Notes: generated by a model from the sequence alone, not told the origin. Positions 1 through 8,052 are shown, counted from the first letter of the stretch. The stretch: 64,000 bases of DNA from Botrimarina sp964353155 (GCA_964353155.1 CAYGUP010000016.1:6241-70240), one strand, 5' to 3'. Numbers and translations are program-made.

Positions 1-1
1 C

Positions 2-226
2 CTCTACGCGGCGGCGGTGATCCCACTGGTCTCGATCGTGCTGCTGACCTCGCGCAACGAGATGGCACGGGACATGATCCTCTGGTCGGTTTTCGCGACC
101 CTGCTCGGGCTGGTCGCGGCGTTCAGCGCCTATCGCTATGTGCTGGCGATCTGGGATCGCATGCGTCCGGTGCTCTCGACCCAACGCCGTGCCGCGGCGC
201 CGGGGCTCTACGACTCGATCGGGTAG
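2..226 (+). CDS. C-terminal fragment of a membrane protein (gene begins upstream of window)
   Basis: The reading frame is open from the first bases and ends at a TAG at 224-226, so only the last ~74 residues are visible. Two hydrophobic stretches can be seen (around AVIPLVSIVLLTS and FATLLGLVAAFSAYRYVL), separated by a short polar segment, and the protein ends in a charged cytoplasmic-looking tail. This suits the end of a multi-pass inner-membrane protein. The family cannot be named from this fragment. The in-frame ATG at 17 is probably internal rather than the true start, because the frame continues open to the window edge. Confidence 0.6.
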   Translation, partial: LYAAAVIPLVSIVLLTSRNEMARDMILWSVFATLLGLVAAFSAYRYVLAIWDRMRPVLSTQRRAAAPGLYDSIG

Positions 227-255
227 CAAGCGGTTGTTTTGGCCGAGGCGGAATC

Positions 256-327
256 GGGAGGGCGAAGCTCCTGCTGAGCCACGCGCCGGGTACCCGCTTC
301 ACGGCTCGGCGGGAGCCTCGCCCTCCC
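256..327. repeat. GEAPAEP-type interspersed inverted repeat
   Basis: Two 25-base arms (256-280 and 303-327) are inverted copies matching at 22 of 25 positions and separated by 22 bases. They form a long GC-rich hairpin starting GGGAGGGCGAAGCTCC. Read through in one frame, the repeat gives EGEAPAEP and on the other arm GSAGASPS, which is the source of many spurious small ORFs in planctomycete genomes. It lies between two genes and resembles REP/MITE-like elements. Only one copy is present in this window. Confidence 0.7.
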
Positions 328-428
328 AACGATGATGCCTGTTGTATCTTGCAAGAATCAACGCAACGGGCCGCCGACCAAAGGGGCTTGGTCGGCGGCC
401 CGTGTGACGATCTCTGGTTGCCGACGAC

Positions 429-1193
429 TCACAATCGCATGGCGGTTGCCTCGCCTTGGGCGTCGATGCCGAACTCTTCGAGTGCCGAATCGAGTGACGG
501 CTTGGCGATCGCGGCCTGCGGAGCCGGTGCCGGCGGGCCGGCAGGCACCTCGGCGGCAACGGGCGCTACGGCCTCGATCACTTGCTGCGGGATGTCCTGT
601 CGGCAGACGAGCCGCAGGTTGTTCGACTCGTTGGCCTCGACCAACTGGTCGTGCGAGTCGATCGCCACGAGCAGTTTCTGGAAGCCGACGGGCACGCCGC
701 CGTTGGAGCCCATGGCGAGGGCCTCGGCGGGCAGCGTGATCTCGACTTCGATCGTCGCCCCGGCGGGGATCTCTGCCAAGCAAGCGTTGGCGGTCGGGTC
801 GCATGCCTTGATCGGGCCGAGCATCGCGACGAGCGTCACCTGCACATGGCAGACGGCTCGCTGGCTGTTGTTCGTCACTGCCACGACGAACGTCGGCGGG
901 CACGCCGGATCGCTGGCGGCCGATTCGCAGAGGCTGGCGAGGCAGAGGTCGCCGATCTCACTAGCCGGCATCACGAACGAGCCGTGCGGCGACGGGACGA
1001 CCGTGCCACCTTGCAAGCCGCCCTGCCCTTCGAGCGGGCCGTAACGCATGAGCAAGTCGAGCACGTGCTCGCAGCCGGGGGCACCGGTGAGCGCGGTCTG
1101 GAGTGGTTGGAGTGCCGGCACGCCGGCGACGACCGGCGTGGCGACCACGGCCGTCGCCAGGGCGAGCAGTCGGAGGTGTTGTGTGGCGTTCAT
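429..1193 (-). CDS. Secreted protein with CARDB-like domain
   Basis: The start chosen is the ATG at 1193, preceded by AAGGAA about 8 bases upstream, and it gives 254 residues with a signal peptide (hydrophobic core LRLLALATAVVATPVVA). The frame stays open much further upstream, but that extension runs antisense through the next gene's non-coding flank and lacks protein character. The middle region carries the pattern of CARDB/adhesion-type beta domains: TFVVAVTNNSQRAVCHVQV, then AGATIEVEITLP, then the hallmark VEANESNNLRLV. Several cysteines may form disulphides. The C-terminal tail is Ala/Pro-rich. It is probably an exported structural or binding protein; the partner is unknown. Confidence 0.7.
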   Translation of the reverse strand: MNATQHLRLLALATAVVATPVVAGVPALQPLQTALTGAPGCEHVLDLLMRYGPLEGQGGLQGGTVVPSPHGSFVMPASEIGDLCLASLCESAASDPACPPTFVVAVTNNSQRAVCHVQVTLVAMLGPIKACDPTANACLAEIPAGATIEVEITLPAEALAMGSNGGVPVGFQKLLVAIDSHDQLVEANESNNLRLVCRQDIPQQVIEAVAPVAAEVPAGPPAPAPQAAIAKPSLDSALEEFGIDAQGEATAMRL

Positions 1194-1240
1194 GGTTTGG
1201 TTTCCTTGTCGGTAAGTGATCGAGGATGGGTAATGAAGAA

Positions 1241-1276
1241 GGCCCGGCGACGCACGTCGCCGTGAGTCGCCGGGCC
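1241..1276 (-). terminator. Rho-independent terminator
   Basis: A perfect 11-bp stem (GGCCCGGCGAC at 1241-1251 with its complement at 1266-1276) encloses a 14-base loop. Read on the minus strand it is followed by TTCTTCATTAC. It lies directly downstream of the 1316-1726 gene. Confidence 0.7.
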
Positions 1277-1315
1277 AAGAGGGACGGAGCGGGAGGCTAA
1301 GTCGCTTGGGGCGAC

Positions 1316-1726
1316 TCAGTAGCAGCCCCAGTAGCTGGTGATGACCGGGGCACAGTGCGAGTAGCACCGGACGATCGGGCGGTAGCAGTACAGCGGGCGA
1401 TGGCAGGCGTAGCTGTACGTGTTGTAGCAGTGGCCGTACGAGCGGAAGCCGTGGCCGCGGTAGCCGCCCCAATGGTTCCAGCCACCCCGACGGAACCCGC
1501 CGAAGCGTCGGAAGCAGGCCTCGATGGCGTCGGTGTCGTCGCCCGCGTCGGCTTCCAGGGCGTCCATGTCGAGGGCATCGAGGTCGATCTCTTCGACATC
1601 GGCCGACGACTCGTTGATCGAGGCCAGGTCCATCGTTGCCAGGTCGTCCATCAGGTCGCCGGCCTTGGCCGAGCCGATCAGGGCGAACGTCGAAGCGAGG
1701 GCGAGAGCGAGCGTTTGAATCTTCAT
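1316..1726 (-). CDS. Small secreted Tyr/Cys/His/Trp-rich protein
   Basis: The ATG at 1726 has a GGAG motif upstream and opens directly into a clear signal peptide (MKIQTLALALASTFALIGSA, cleavage after AKA), giving 136 residues. After the signal comes an acidic stretch (repeated Asp/Glu around residues 25-60), then a C-terminal half very rich in Gly, Tyr, His, Cys and Trp (for example SYGHCYNTYSYACHRPLYCY). This composition is common in small planctomycete exported proteins of unknown function. The cysteines and histidines could bind metal or cross-link. It is followed by its own terminator, so it is probably monocistronic. Confidence 0.65.
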   Translation of the reverse strand: MKIQTLALALASTFALIGSAKAGDLMDDLATMDLASINESSADVEEIDLDALDMDALEADAGDDTDAIEACFRRFGGFRRGGWNHWGGYRGHGFRSYGHCYNTYSYACHRPLYCYRPIVRCYSHCAPVITSYWGCY

Positions 1727-2072
1727 CGGTAGTTCTCCGCGGCAGTTGGTTGGTGAAGGGCCGTCGAGCGAGTCTGCCGTGTCTTGCCGGTCGGCTGAGT
1801 GGTTGTGTCTCTGCCAGACCAAGCGACAACCGGCGGCGGGTGTTACCGACTTGGTTGAAGTTTTCTGTTTTGAACGCGTTCACACGGATAGAAGGGAGTG
1901 AGAACCACGAAGGCACGAAGAGCACTAAGAAGGAAGAGAGAGATAAGCTCCGGGGCTTTTGCCAATGGCGTGTAACACTCCTCTGCTGGCAACGCTTGGC
2001 TTTACAGAACCCAACCCACCCGGCGGATCGATTACGCTGGGCGACTGCCAACCCAAGCCAGTAGGATTTCCC

Positions 2073-3266
2073 ATGTTCCGTTCAAACGACGACTACTACC
2101 GCCCTCTCCTGCTCGCCGCGGTGGCGGGCCTGGCCGCTCTGACCGGGGCCGACCAAGCCCGGGCGGACGCCGCCAACTATCGCCAGGCCCTCGATTCGAC
2201 CACCTGGGTCCTCTCGAAGAACTCCGAGGGGACTTCCAGCGGGACCGGCGTGCTGGTCGATGCGGAGCGGAAGCTGGTCATTACCAACGCCCACGTGGTC
2301 GGCGACAGCCGCTCGGCGGTGATCTTCTTCCGCGATCTGCGGGACGATCGTCCGATCGTTGAGAAGTCGCACTATCTGAAGAACGTCAAGAAGCTGGGCG
2401 TCCGCGGCCGTGTGGTGGCGGTGGACCGCAAGCGTGACTTAGCCCTGGTCGAGCTCGAGAAGCTGCCGAAGAACGCCAAAGCGATCGAGATGGCCGCCGA
2501 GAGCACCTCGCCGGGCGAGTCGATCGACTCGATCGGCAACCCAGGGGCGTCGGACGCCCTGTGGGTCTACACGTCGGGCAAGGTCCGGAGCGTTTACACG
2601 AAGCGGTTCCGGACCGGGGCGGGCGAGCACGAGTTCAAGGTGGTCGAGACCCAATCGCCGCTCAACTCGGGCGATTCGGGCGGGCCGGTCGTCGGCAAGG
2701 ACGGCAAGCTGATCGGCGTCGTGCAGGCGATCAGCAAGAAGGGCTCGCTGATCAGCTACTGCGTCGATATCAGCGAAGTGAAGGACTTCCTGGCCAGCGA
2801 TTGGAAGCCGGCCCCGCTTCCGATCGCCGACGTGCTCGCCAAGACCGACCTCTCCCACGAGAAGCACGAATCGGGCCACTACAAAGTGACCGTTGATACT
2901 AAGAAGACGGGGAAACAAGAGGTTTTCGTCACCAAGGAGACCGAGTACTACGGCCGCGCCGACGTCCGCAAGATCTGGTCCTTGGCGGCCACGCTCGACC
3001 CGCAAGACCTGCAGGTCAACACGATGCGAAACCTGCTGGAGCAATCGGCCCGCACCAAGCTGGGCGGGTGGTCGATCGAGAACGACGGGGCCGGCAAGCT
3101 GCTGCTGATCTATGTCGCGAAGATCGACGCCACCGCGACGCCCGACTCGCTGGCCAGCATCGTCGAGTACACGGGCCAGATCACCGCCTCGATGCGGAAA
3201 GAGCTCGCCCCGAAGGCCTCGGCCGAGACCGCCTCGGACACGCTGAAGAACTGGCTGGCGGACTGA
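2073..3266 (+). CDS. Trypsin-like serine protease (S1C, HtrA/Deg-like) without PDZ domain
   Basis: With the ATG at 2073 (AGGA 8 bases upstream) the protein has 397 residues and a hydrophobic export signal ending near ARAD. The catalytic triad is readable: His74 in ITNAHVVGDS, Asp122 in KRDLALVEL and Ser202 in NSGDSGGPVV, all typical of S1C proteases. The usual PDZ domains are absent. Residues from about 265 to the end form another alpha/beta region loosely reminiscent of YbjN-like domains. It probably acts in the periplasm-like compartment in protein quality control or regulated cleavage. An alternative upstream start at 1959 would add 38 residues with no signal character. Confidence 0.85.
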   Translation: MFRSNDDYYRPLLLAAVAGLAALTGADQARADAANYRQALDSTTWVLSKNSEGTSSGTGVLVDAERKLVITNAHVVGDSRSAVIFFRDLRDDRPIVEKSHYLKNVKKLGVRGRVVAVDRKRDLALVELEKLPKNAKAIEMAAESTSPGESIDSIGNPGASDALWVYTSGKVRSVYTKRFRTGAGEHEFKVVETQSPLNSGDSGGPVVGKDGKLIGVVQAISKKGSLISYCVDISEVKDFLASDWKPAPLPIADVLAKTDLSHEKHESGHYKVTVDTKKTGKQEVFVTKETEYYGRADVRKIWSLAATLDPQDLQVNTMRNLLEQSARTKLGGWSIENDGAGKLLLIYVAKIDATATPDSLASIVEYTGQITASMRKELAPKASAETASDTLKNWLAD

Positions 3267-3297
3267 TCGTCGGCGATAGGAGCTTGGGTTGGCCCGG

Positions 3298-3340
3298 AAG
3301 GGGGCGCTTCGGCATGGCCGGGGCGTCCCCTTTCGCTTTT
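3298..3340 (+). terminator. Terminator after the S1C protease gene
   Basis: Arms 3298-3306 (AAGGGGGCG) and 3324-3332 (CGTCCCCTT) pair with one G-T wobble, and CGCTTTTG follows. The hairpin lies 31 bases after the protease stop codon. Confidence 0.5.
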
Positions 3341-3528
3341 GTATCGATACGCCAGGGGCTTGCGGCCATGGCTACGCGCCGTTGCCCCTCCGGGGCTTTT
3401 GGGGGCTAGCAAGAAGTTTCTGAAATCTTGTAACGCCTGATCGAGCCTGCCGCTTGGCCTTTTAGACGGGGAGCCAACGAGCCCCGCCAAGCCACAGCCA
3501 ACCCAATCGAATACAAGGAACCCAAGCC

Positions 3529-4287
3529 ATGTCCCGCACGATCAACCGCGTCACGCTCGCCGCCACGGTCCTGACCCTCACGTTGGTTATCTCGACCGAG
3601 TCCGCTGCTTGTGGCGGTGGCGGTGGTGGAAGCGGGCGGATCTCCGTCGGCTACGGCGGTGGCGGCGTCTCGGTCGGATTCGGTGGCGGCGGTTACCGCC
3701 ACACGCCGCGTTACAACCCGGCTCCGGTTTATCGCCAGCCCGTTTACCAGCCGCCGGTGGTTCAGCGGCCCGTCTACCAACAACCCGTCGTTCAGCAGCC
3801 GACGTTCCAACAGCCGGTTCAATCTTTTCCGCAGCCGTCGCATGTCGCCCCGGTCCAACAGCAACCCGTTCAGCCGCAGGCGGCTCCGCAGCAGCAACGG
3901 CAGCCGGCATCGCAGCAGGTCGCCCCGCAAGCGGCTCCCGCCGCGACGCCCGAGCAATCGGCCCTGAACGCCCTGGCCGCTTTCGGCGGGGTTCAAACGG
4001 CGGCTCCGGTTCAACAAGCGGGCCACGTCGGCACCTGGCGGGCGACCGTCGGCGGATCGCAAGTCGCTCTGAACTTGTCGGCCGATGGTTCCTTCGACTG
4101 GACAGCCAACTCCAACGGCAAGACGAGCCGCTTCGCCGGCCGCTTCACGATCGTCGGTGGCCAGCTCACCTTGATCCGCAACGACAGCCAGCAACTCGCC
4201 GGCACCTGGACCGCCGACGCCACGGGCGGCTTCCGCTTCAAGCTGGCCAGTGCAAACGACAGCGGCCTGCTGTTCGTCCGCGGCTGA
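3529..4287 (+). CDS. Secreted Gly/Gln/Pro-rich protein with C-terminal beta domain
   Basis: The ATG at 3529 has AAGGAA about 10 bases upstream. The 252-residue product starts with a signal peptide. A Gly-rich block with serial GGGG follows (residues ~30-60), then a low-complexity Pro/Gln/Val segment with imperfect PVYQQPVVQ-like repeats (~60-135). The last ~85 residues (from GHVGTWRATVGG to the end) look like a compact beta-sheet domain with repeated G-T-W motifs (GTWRA, GTWTA), as in lipocalin-like or Hemophore-type folds. It is probably an exported cell-surface protein. The low-complexity part gives no functional clue. Confidence 0.7.
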   Translation: MSRTINRVTLAATVLTLTLVISTESAACGGGGGGSGRISVGYGGGGVSVGFGGGGYRHTPRYNPAPVYRQPVYQPPVVQRPVYQQPVVQQPTFQQPVQSFPQPSHVAPVQQQPVQPQAAPQQQRQPASQQVAPQAAPAATPEQSALNALAAFGGVQTAAPVQQAGHVGTWRATVGGSQVALNLSADGSFDWTANSNGKTSRFAGRFTIVGGQLTLIRNDSQQLAGTWTADATGGFRFKLASANDSGLLFVRG

Positions 4288-4309
4288 TACTCAACCGCGA
4301 TCGCCTCTC

Positions 4310-4345
4310 AAGCCGTCGAGTCCCTTCGGGCTCGGCGGCTTGTTG
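4310..4345 (+). terminator. Imperfect hairpin, probable terminator between convergent genes
   Basis: AAGCCGTCGAGTCCC (4310-4324) pairs with GGGCTCGGCGGCTT (4328-4341) with one bulge and one wobble around a TTC loop. It lies between the 3' ends of the 3529-4287 gene and the convergent sigma factor gene and could serve both. Confidence 0.5.
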
Positions 4346-4351
4346 CGTTGG

Positions 4352-4990
4352 TTACGAACGATCGCTCGGCCGGACGTCTTCGAGTTGCTTCTCTAGCACG
4401 CGGACGCTGCGGGATAGCAGCACACGGATCGCCACGTCGGTCTTGCCGAGGCGTGCGGCGATCTCTTTGGTGGGCAGGCCCTCGGCGTAGCGCATGCGGA
4501 CGACGGCGGCTTGCTCTTCGGAGAGGCCGTCGATCGCCTCGTACATCCGCTCGACGCGCACGTCGCGGCTGAACGCGGCGCTGGGCGAGGTCATGCTGGC
4601 GGCGAGGAACGCCTCGATGCCGCCACCCCCACCATCTGACCCGTCGCCGGCGCCGTGCATCGATTGCTGACGGCCGGCGTCGCGGCGCTGGGCGCCGAAG
4701 TGGAAGCGATGCGCATCAACCACCCGCCGGCGGGCGATCTCTTGGAGCCATTGGATCGGCTCGTAACGATCCAAGGGGGCGGTCTCAAGGCCGGTCAACG
4801 CGGTGGTTGAGATCTCTTGGAGCAGGTCGTCGGGTTCGACCATCGACAAGAGCTTCTCGCTCATCAGCGAGCGGATGAAGCCGAGCATCCGATTCTGCTC
4901 GGCCGCGATCAGCTCGCCGAGGGCCGCCGCATCGCGTTGCTTGACCTGCTCGATCAGTTCTGCCGAGGCGTTGTCGGGGTGGTCGGCCAT
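4352..4990 (-). CDS. RNA polymerase sigma factor, ECF subfamily
   Basis: This 212-residue protein starts at the ATG at 4990 (AGGA ~10 bases upstream). Region 2 is seen as LLQEISTTALTGLETAP with the preceding helix, including PDDLLQE as in sigma-70 region 2. After a Gly/Ser-rich linker (GDGSDGGGGG), region 4 is seen as LSEEQAAVVRMRYAEGLPTKEIAARLGKTDVAIRVLLSR in separate helices, a helix-turn-helix for -35 recognition. No anti-sigma gene is adjacent. An in-frame extension to 5272 overlaps the next gene antisense-free but lacks coding character. It probably redirects RNA polymerase to a stress or surface-protein regulon. Confidence 0.85.
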   Translation of the reverse strand: MADHPDNASAELIEQVKQRDAAALGELIAAEQNRMLGFIRSLMSEKLLSMVEPDDLLQEISTTALTGLETAPLDRYEPIQWLQEIARRRVVDAHRFHFGAQRRDAGRQQSMHGAGDGSDGGGGGIEAFLAASMTSPSAAFSRDVRVERMYEAIDGLSEEQAAVVRMRYAEGLPTKEIAARLGKTDVAIRVLLSRSVRVLEKQLEDVRPSDRS

Positions 4991-5024
4991 CGCTTGGGTC
5001 CTGGCTGGGAAGGGGCACGACAGA

Positions 5025-5672
5025 CTACTCGCTCGGCCGCTCGTGGTCACGGTCCGTGGTGAGCAAGAACTTATCGAACTCGAAGCCGTCTTCACGCATC
5101 GAGAATGAGACCGTGTGCTCGCCGGCGGTGGGGACGTCGAGGTAGATCGCGTGGGGCACGCCACAGTGCTGGGCGGCGGTGCGTTGTTTGCTTTCCCAGA
5201 ACCATTGTTGCTTGCCGGAACACCACTGCATCCGCCGACCCGACTCGGGCCAATCGCCGTTGAGGCCGACATGGATGCCGTTGTCCTCGCTGCCGGTTGA
5301 GTAGGCGCGGACCCAAACGTAGTAGCGTCCCGCCTCGGGGAAGGTGACTTGGTAGTCGAGAACGCCGAGCTTGCCCGGTTCGTTGGAGAAGTTCTCTCCC
5401 GGGATCAGCTTGTCGCCATGGGTCCGGCGGGTGTCCGGCAGCAGTTCGAGGTACGCCTCGCCGCTGGCGGTGGCGTGGTGGGACGAGTCGCCATCGGCCA
5501 AGTCGGTTGTCGGTGAGTCGGCTGCTGTCCGTTTCCATCGGCGTGTTTCGTCGGCCGATTGGCGGGTGAAGTCTTCGGCTTCCACCGCGATATCGATCGC
5601 TTGAACCGAGCCGGCCAGCGCGAAGGTCAACAACCCGCCGAGAAGGAGTGAGGCAGAGCGTCGCGAGAACAT
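5025..5672 (-). CDS. Secreted carbohydrate-binding-like protein
   Basis: The 215-residue protein has a classic signal peptide (LLLGGLLTFALAGSVQA). The mature part begins VEAEDF, followed by a beta-sandwich pattern: FPEAGRYYVWVRAYSTG, then VGLNGDWP, then TAGEHTVSFSMREDGFEFDKF near the end. This is the layout of CBM6/CBM35-like or glycoside hydrolase 115 C-terminal domains, in which the sequence EDGFEFDKFLL closes the sandwich. There is no catalytic domain. It probably binds polysaccharide at the cell surface. The gene lies 34 bases upstream of the sigma factor gene on the same strand, so co-transcription is possible. Confidence 0.7.
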   Translation of the reverse strand: MFSRRSASLLLGGLLTFALAGSVQAIDIAVEAEDFTRQSADETRRWKRTAADSPTTDLADGDSSHHATASGEAYLELLPDTRRTHGDKLIPGENFSNEPGKLGVLDYQVTFPEAGRYYVWVRAYSTGSEDNGIHVGLNGDWPESGRRMQWCSGKQQWFWESKQRTAAQHCGVPHAIYLDVPTAGEHTVSFSMREDGFEFDKFLLTTDRDHERPSE

Positions 5673-5881
5673 CGAGGAGATCCTGGGTGCTGAGGCGTGA
5701 CAAGCGATCGTGAAGAGCCTGTGCGTAGCTTACCGCGTAGCGTGCAGGTGCCCTAGCTTAGCAAGCATCGATCCGGGGGCGGATTCTTGCAATTGCGCAC
5801 TGGGCACACGAATTCGAACCGTTGTGAGAATTGGCAGAAAAAAGCCATTCGTCCGACCGTAACCAGCAAGCCGAGGACGCG

Positions 5882-5909
5882 GGTGCTGTCCCACTAAACC
5901 CACACAGCC
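5882..5909 (+). repeat. Left terminal inverted repeat of the IS1-family transposon
   Basis: This 28-base sequence starting GGTGCTGTCCCACTAAACC is the inverted copy of 9472-9499 with one mismatch. Confidence 0.9.
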
Positions 5910-5942
5910 CGATCTGATCTACCCGACCGGATACGATCCGGC

Positions 5943-6527
5943 ATGAAAGAGATCAACGCCCTACGGAAGCGGGCAATCGAGCGTCGGAACAGGGCTATCG
6001 CCAAGGCGCGAGCCGACTACAAGGCAACGCTCACTCGACTGGCGGAGCTAGAACAGGACCTCTACGGCATCAAGCCGGTCGCCCACAAAACGGTCGCGGC
6101 TTGCATCGACTCGGTCATCCCGTCCGATCGAGCGTTCACGACAGCCGATGTCATGGCGGGCCTCGAAGCCCTCGACAACGGCCGTGAGTGGCGAAAGCGG
6201 TCGATCGACAACCACCTGTCGCGACTGCGCGAGCGGGGCATCGTGAAGCGGGTCAAGCGAGCCCGAAAGGGGAACCTCGCGATCTACGCCCGGGCCGACC
6301 TGGATATGGAGCCGGTCGCCTTCCAGGACATGGAGCTGTGGGAGGTCATGGCCCTGATCCTCCGCGACTCAGACGAACCGATGACCGCTATCGAGCTTAC
6401 TGTCGCCCTGATCGAAGCTGGCTATGAGACTTCGATGACCCGGCAGCACCTGCGGAACACAGTGGGGCGGATGCTGGCGGAGCGAGGGGAGTTTGAGCGG
6501 GACGGGGAGGCGTGGGGATTGGCCTAG
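5943..6527 (+). CDS. Transposon passenger: coiled-coil plus winged-helix-like protein
   Basis: This 194-residue protein begins only 33 bases inside the left terminal repeat. Residues 1-40 form a basic, heptad-like helix (ALRKRAIERRNRAIAKARA). Two helix-turn-helix-like segments follow: residues ~45-110 (FTTADVMAGLEAL then SIDNHLSRLRERGIVKRVKR) and ~125-194 (MTAIELTVALIEAGYETSM then VGRMLAERGEFER). Both resemble winged-helix DNA-binding units. I do not recognise a named family. As the first gene of the element it could regulate transposition or assist end binding; this is inference from position. No clear Shine-Dalgarno sequence precedes the ATG. Confidence 0.7.
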   Translation: MKEINALRKRAIERRNRAIAKARADYKATLTRLAELEQDLYGIKPVAHKTVAACIDSVIPSDRAFTTADVMAGLEALDNGREWRKRSIDNHLSRLRERGIVKRVKRARKGNLAIYARADLDMEPVAFQDMELWEVMALILRDSDEPMTAIELTVALIEAGYETSMTRQHLRNTVGRMLAERGEFERDGEAWGLA

Positions 6528-6814
6528 TGCAAGAAAAAAAAGCTGCTCAGCGGATCTTGTTTGGCACATCAAGTGCATACCGAGTAACCACCCATAGGAG
6601 GGGTTTTTATCTGCATTTTTTGCGGATAGGTTTAGTAAACCTATCCGCATCCGTCATGCCGCCAAAGATGTCAAACTGATACACGTCAGACTGCCTATAT
6701 TATCATTGACTTTTGGGCTGAAACGTTCGATACTTAGAGTGTCTCATCTACCAAGTCGTAGAGTTAGCGCGAGCTGACAGGAGCACCTGGGCCGTCCCAT
6801 TGGGGCGGCCTCAG
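6528..6814. other. A+T-richer intergenic segment inside the transposon
   Basis: These 287 bases are visibly more A+T-rich than the flanks. They hold a perfect 13-bp hairpin (6621-6649), a GGGG-T5 stretch near 6598-6607 that may terminate the upstream plus-strand gene, and the structured element at 6772-6816. No ORF with protein character was seen. Confidence 0.5.
6621..6649. repeat. Perfect 13-bp inverted repeat (TGCGGATAGGTTT)
   Basis: The arms 6621-6633 and 6637-6649 are perfect complements around a 3-base loop (AGT). Neither side is followed by a T tract in the direction of transcription, so this is not an obvious intrinsic terminator. A protein-binding site or element-specific structure is possible. 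Confidence 0.6.
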
Positions 6815-6816
6815 CT
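6772..6816 (+). terminator. Nested stem structure with T tract, candidate terminator
   Basis: An inner 9-bp stem (GGCCGTCCC 6790-6798 with GGGGCGGCC 6802-6810, one wobble) lies within an outer stem AGCTGA/TCAGCT (6772-6777 and 6811-6816). ATTTTTGG follows on the plus strand. It overlaps the stop of the convergent minus-strand gene. Confidence 0.45.
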
Positions 6817-7330
6817 ATTTTTGGGGCGGTTGTATTGGCCCCTTGCCGGCGTGATAGTCGGCATGCTCCCTAGCAAGGCTCTTTCTTCGCCGACGCTTAT
6901 CCACATCGTAGGCGGTCACGAGAGTCAACGCCGTCCTCTCGGACTCAAGGACGACGATGTAGCTGAATTCCTCAATCGCCAGAAGGATTCGCTCTTTCCC
7001 GTCGTGCGTACTACGCCATTTAGCAACGTCGCCACTTGCCGCGTTCTGGATAATCGCGCGTGGCCACCGGATGCGTTCGCAACGCTCTTTCCGAATGTTG
7101 CGCAGCGCTTCCGGACCAAGTCCCCGTGAGATGAGGTGCCAGAATGTCCTGTGGCGTCCGTTCGTCTCAGGCGACTGGTGCACCCTTATTGGCTTTCCGC
7201 CAGCGGACGTAGGAGCGTTGGATACGAAGTCATTCAGGAAGTGGTTGTACAGGATGTCTTCGCACCCAGCCCATTGGAGGCTGAGCGGCTCGCACACTCC
7301 TACAAGTTGTGGCAACCAGCTAAGGGGCAC
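6815..7330 (-). CDS. Transposon passenger: small protein resembling Barnase/RelE-superfamily nucleases
   Basis: This 171-residue protein starts at a GTG at 7330, 5 bases after the stop of the DUF3800 gene, with AAGGGGAA upstream, so it is the second gene of that pair. The C-terminal half (YIVVLESERTALTLVTAYDV followed by KRRRRKSLAREHADY) has the pattern of phage-type Barnase-EndoU-ColicinE5/RelE-like nucleases, in which a hydrophobic strand is followed by TAY and a basic tail. The N-terminal half contains WRSTHDGKERILLAIEEF. The catalytic assignment is by pattern only. An RNase toxin or effector role is plausible but not shown. Confidence 0.55.
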   Translation of the reverse strand: MPLSWLPQLVGVCEPLSLQWAGCEDILYNHFLNDFVSNAPTSAGGKPIRVHQSPETNGRHRTFWHLISRGLGPEALRNIRKERCERIRWPRAIIQNAASGDVAKWRSTHDGKERILLAIEEFSYIVVLESERTALTLVTAYDVDKRRRRKSLAREHADYHAGKGPIQPPQK

Positions 7331-7335
7331 TTCCG

Positions 7336-8052
7336 TTATTCCCCTTCAGACTGGGGCTTCCACCGAAAAAGGTTGAACTTCTGCTCACGGATGAGCGTGG
7401 AGCGATGTAAGTCGTAGCCACTTCGGATTTGCACGAACCTCGCGATACGACCCTTCGCGGTGTTCCCTGGTATGCGATCAGGAGGATAGTGGTTGGCGTA
7501 CTGCACAGCGCCGATCAGCAGGTCGGCAAGCTGTATCTGCTCGATCTCGTGGGACCTAACAATTTGTACGCGTTCAATGATGCCTTTCGGGAAATCGTAG
7601 TTGGCGTTCTTGAGCACATCCGCAAGTTTTCGAACCTTGTAGCCCCCGCGGGTGTCCTTGATGTCTAGGTAGAATCGATACTTGTGACGTGGGCTCAGCA
7701 GCACTTTCAGCATGCTGAAGTACATCTTGTAGTACCACTCATCGTGACTTTGGTCATGCCGCCCATGATCAAGCTTGTCTTTCGGCGCAACTACCGCACG
7801 AAAGCCCAACTTCGATTCGTCAAAAAAGTACTCGACCAGACGCTTATAAGCGTCCTCCTTTGCTGGCGATATTTTGGTCCACTTGACTTCTCGCCAAGGC
7901 GGAAAGCCACCATCCTCTTTTAACTTGCGGATGCTACCAGCCACTCGACCAACTTCGCCAAGAGGGCACCAAACCGCGCCAAGTACCATTACTTCTTTGC
8001 CATCGCGCTCTAGATGGCAGCTTTCGTCGCAGTAGATATTGAAGACCGACAT
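7336..8052 (-). CDS. DUF3800 domain-containing protein
   Basis: This 238-residue protein starts FNIYCDESCHLERDG, the signature of DUF3800 with conserved D and E in YCDES. It continues with KWTKIS, YRFYLDIKDTRGG and the late acidic motif HEIEQIQLADLLIGAV, where QLADLL is the usual C-terminal DUF3800 motif. The fold is predicted to be RNase H-like. Family members occur widely on mobile elements and near defence genes, with unknown activity. Here it lies between a small RHH gene (8166-8327) and a nuclease-like gene (6815-7330), all on the same strand, which suggests one transcript. Upstream translation signals are weak. Confidence 0.85.
   Translation of the reverse strand: MSVFNIYCDESCHLERDGKEVMVLGAVWCPLGEVGRVAGSIRKLKEDGGFPPWREVKWTKISPAKEDAYKRLVEYFFDESKLGFRAVVAPKDKLDHGRHDQSHDEWYYKMYFSMLKVLLSPRHKYRFYLDIKDTRGGYKVRKLADVLKNANYDFPKGIIERVQIVRSHEIEQIQLADLLIGAVQYANHYPPDRIPGNTAKGRIARFVQIRSGYDLHRSTLIREQKFNLFRWKPQSEGE

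Noticed and set aside
1194..2051. Upstream extension of the CARDB-like protein frame
   Set aside because: It crosses a terminator and the 1316-1726 gene in another frame; the ATG at 1193 with AAGGAA and a signal peptide is a much better start.
6621..6649. Intrinsic terminator
   Set aside because: The stem is perfect, but T residues precede rather than follow it on the plus strand, and on the minus strand it is followed by A residues.
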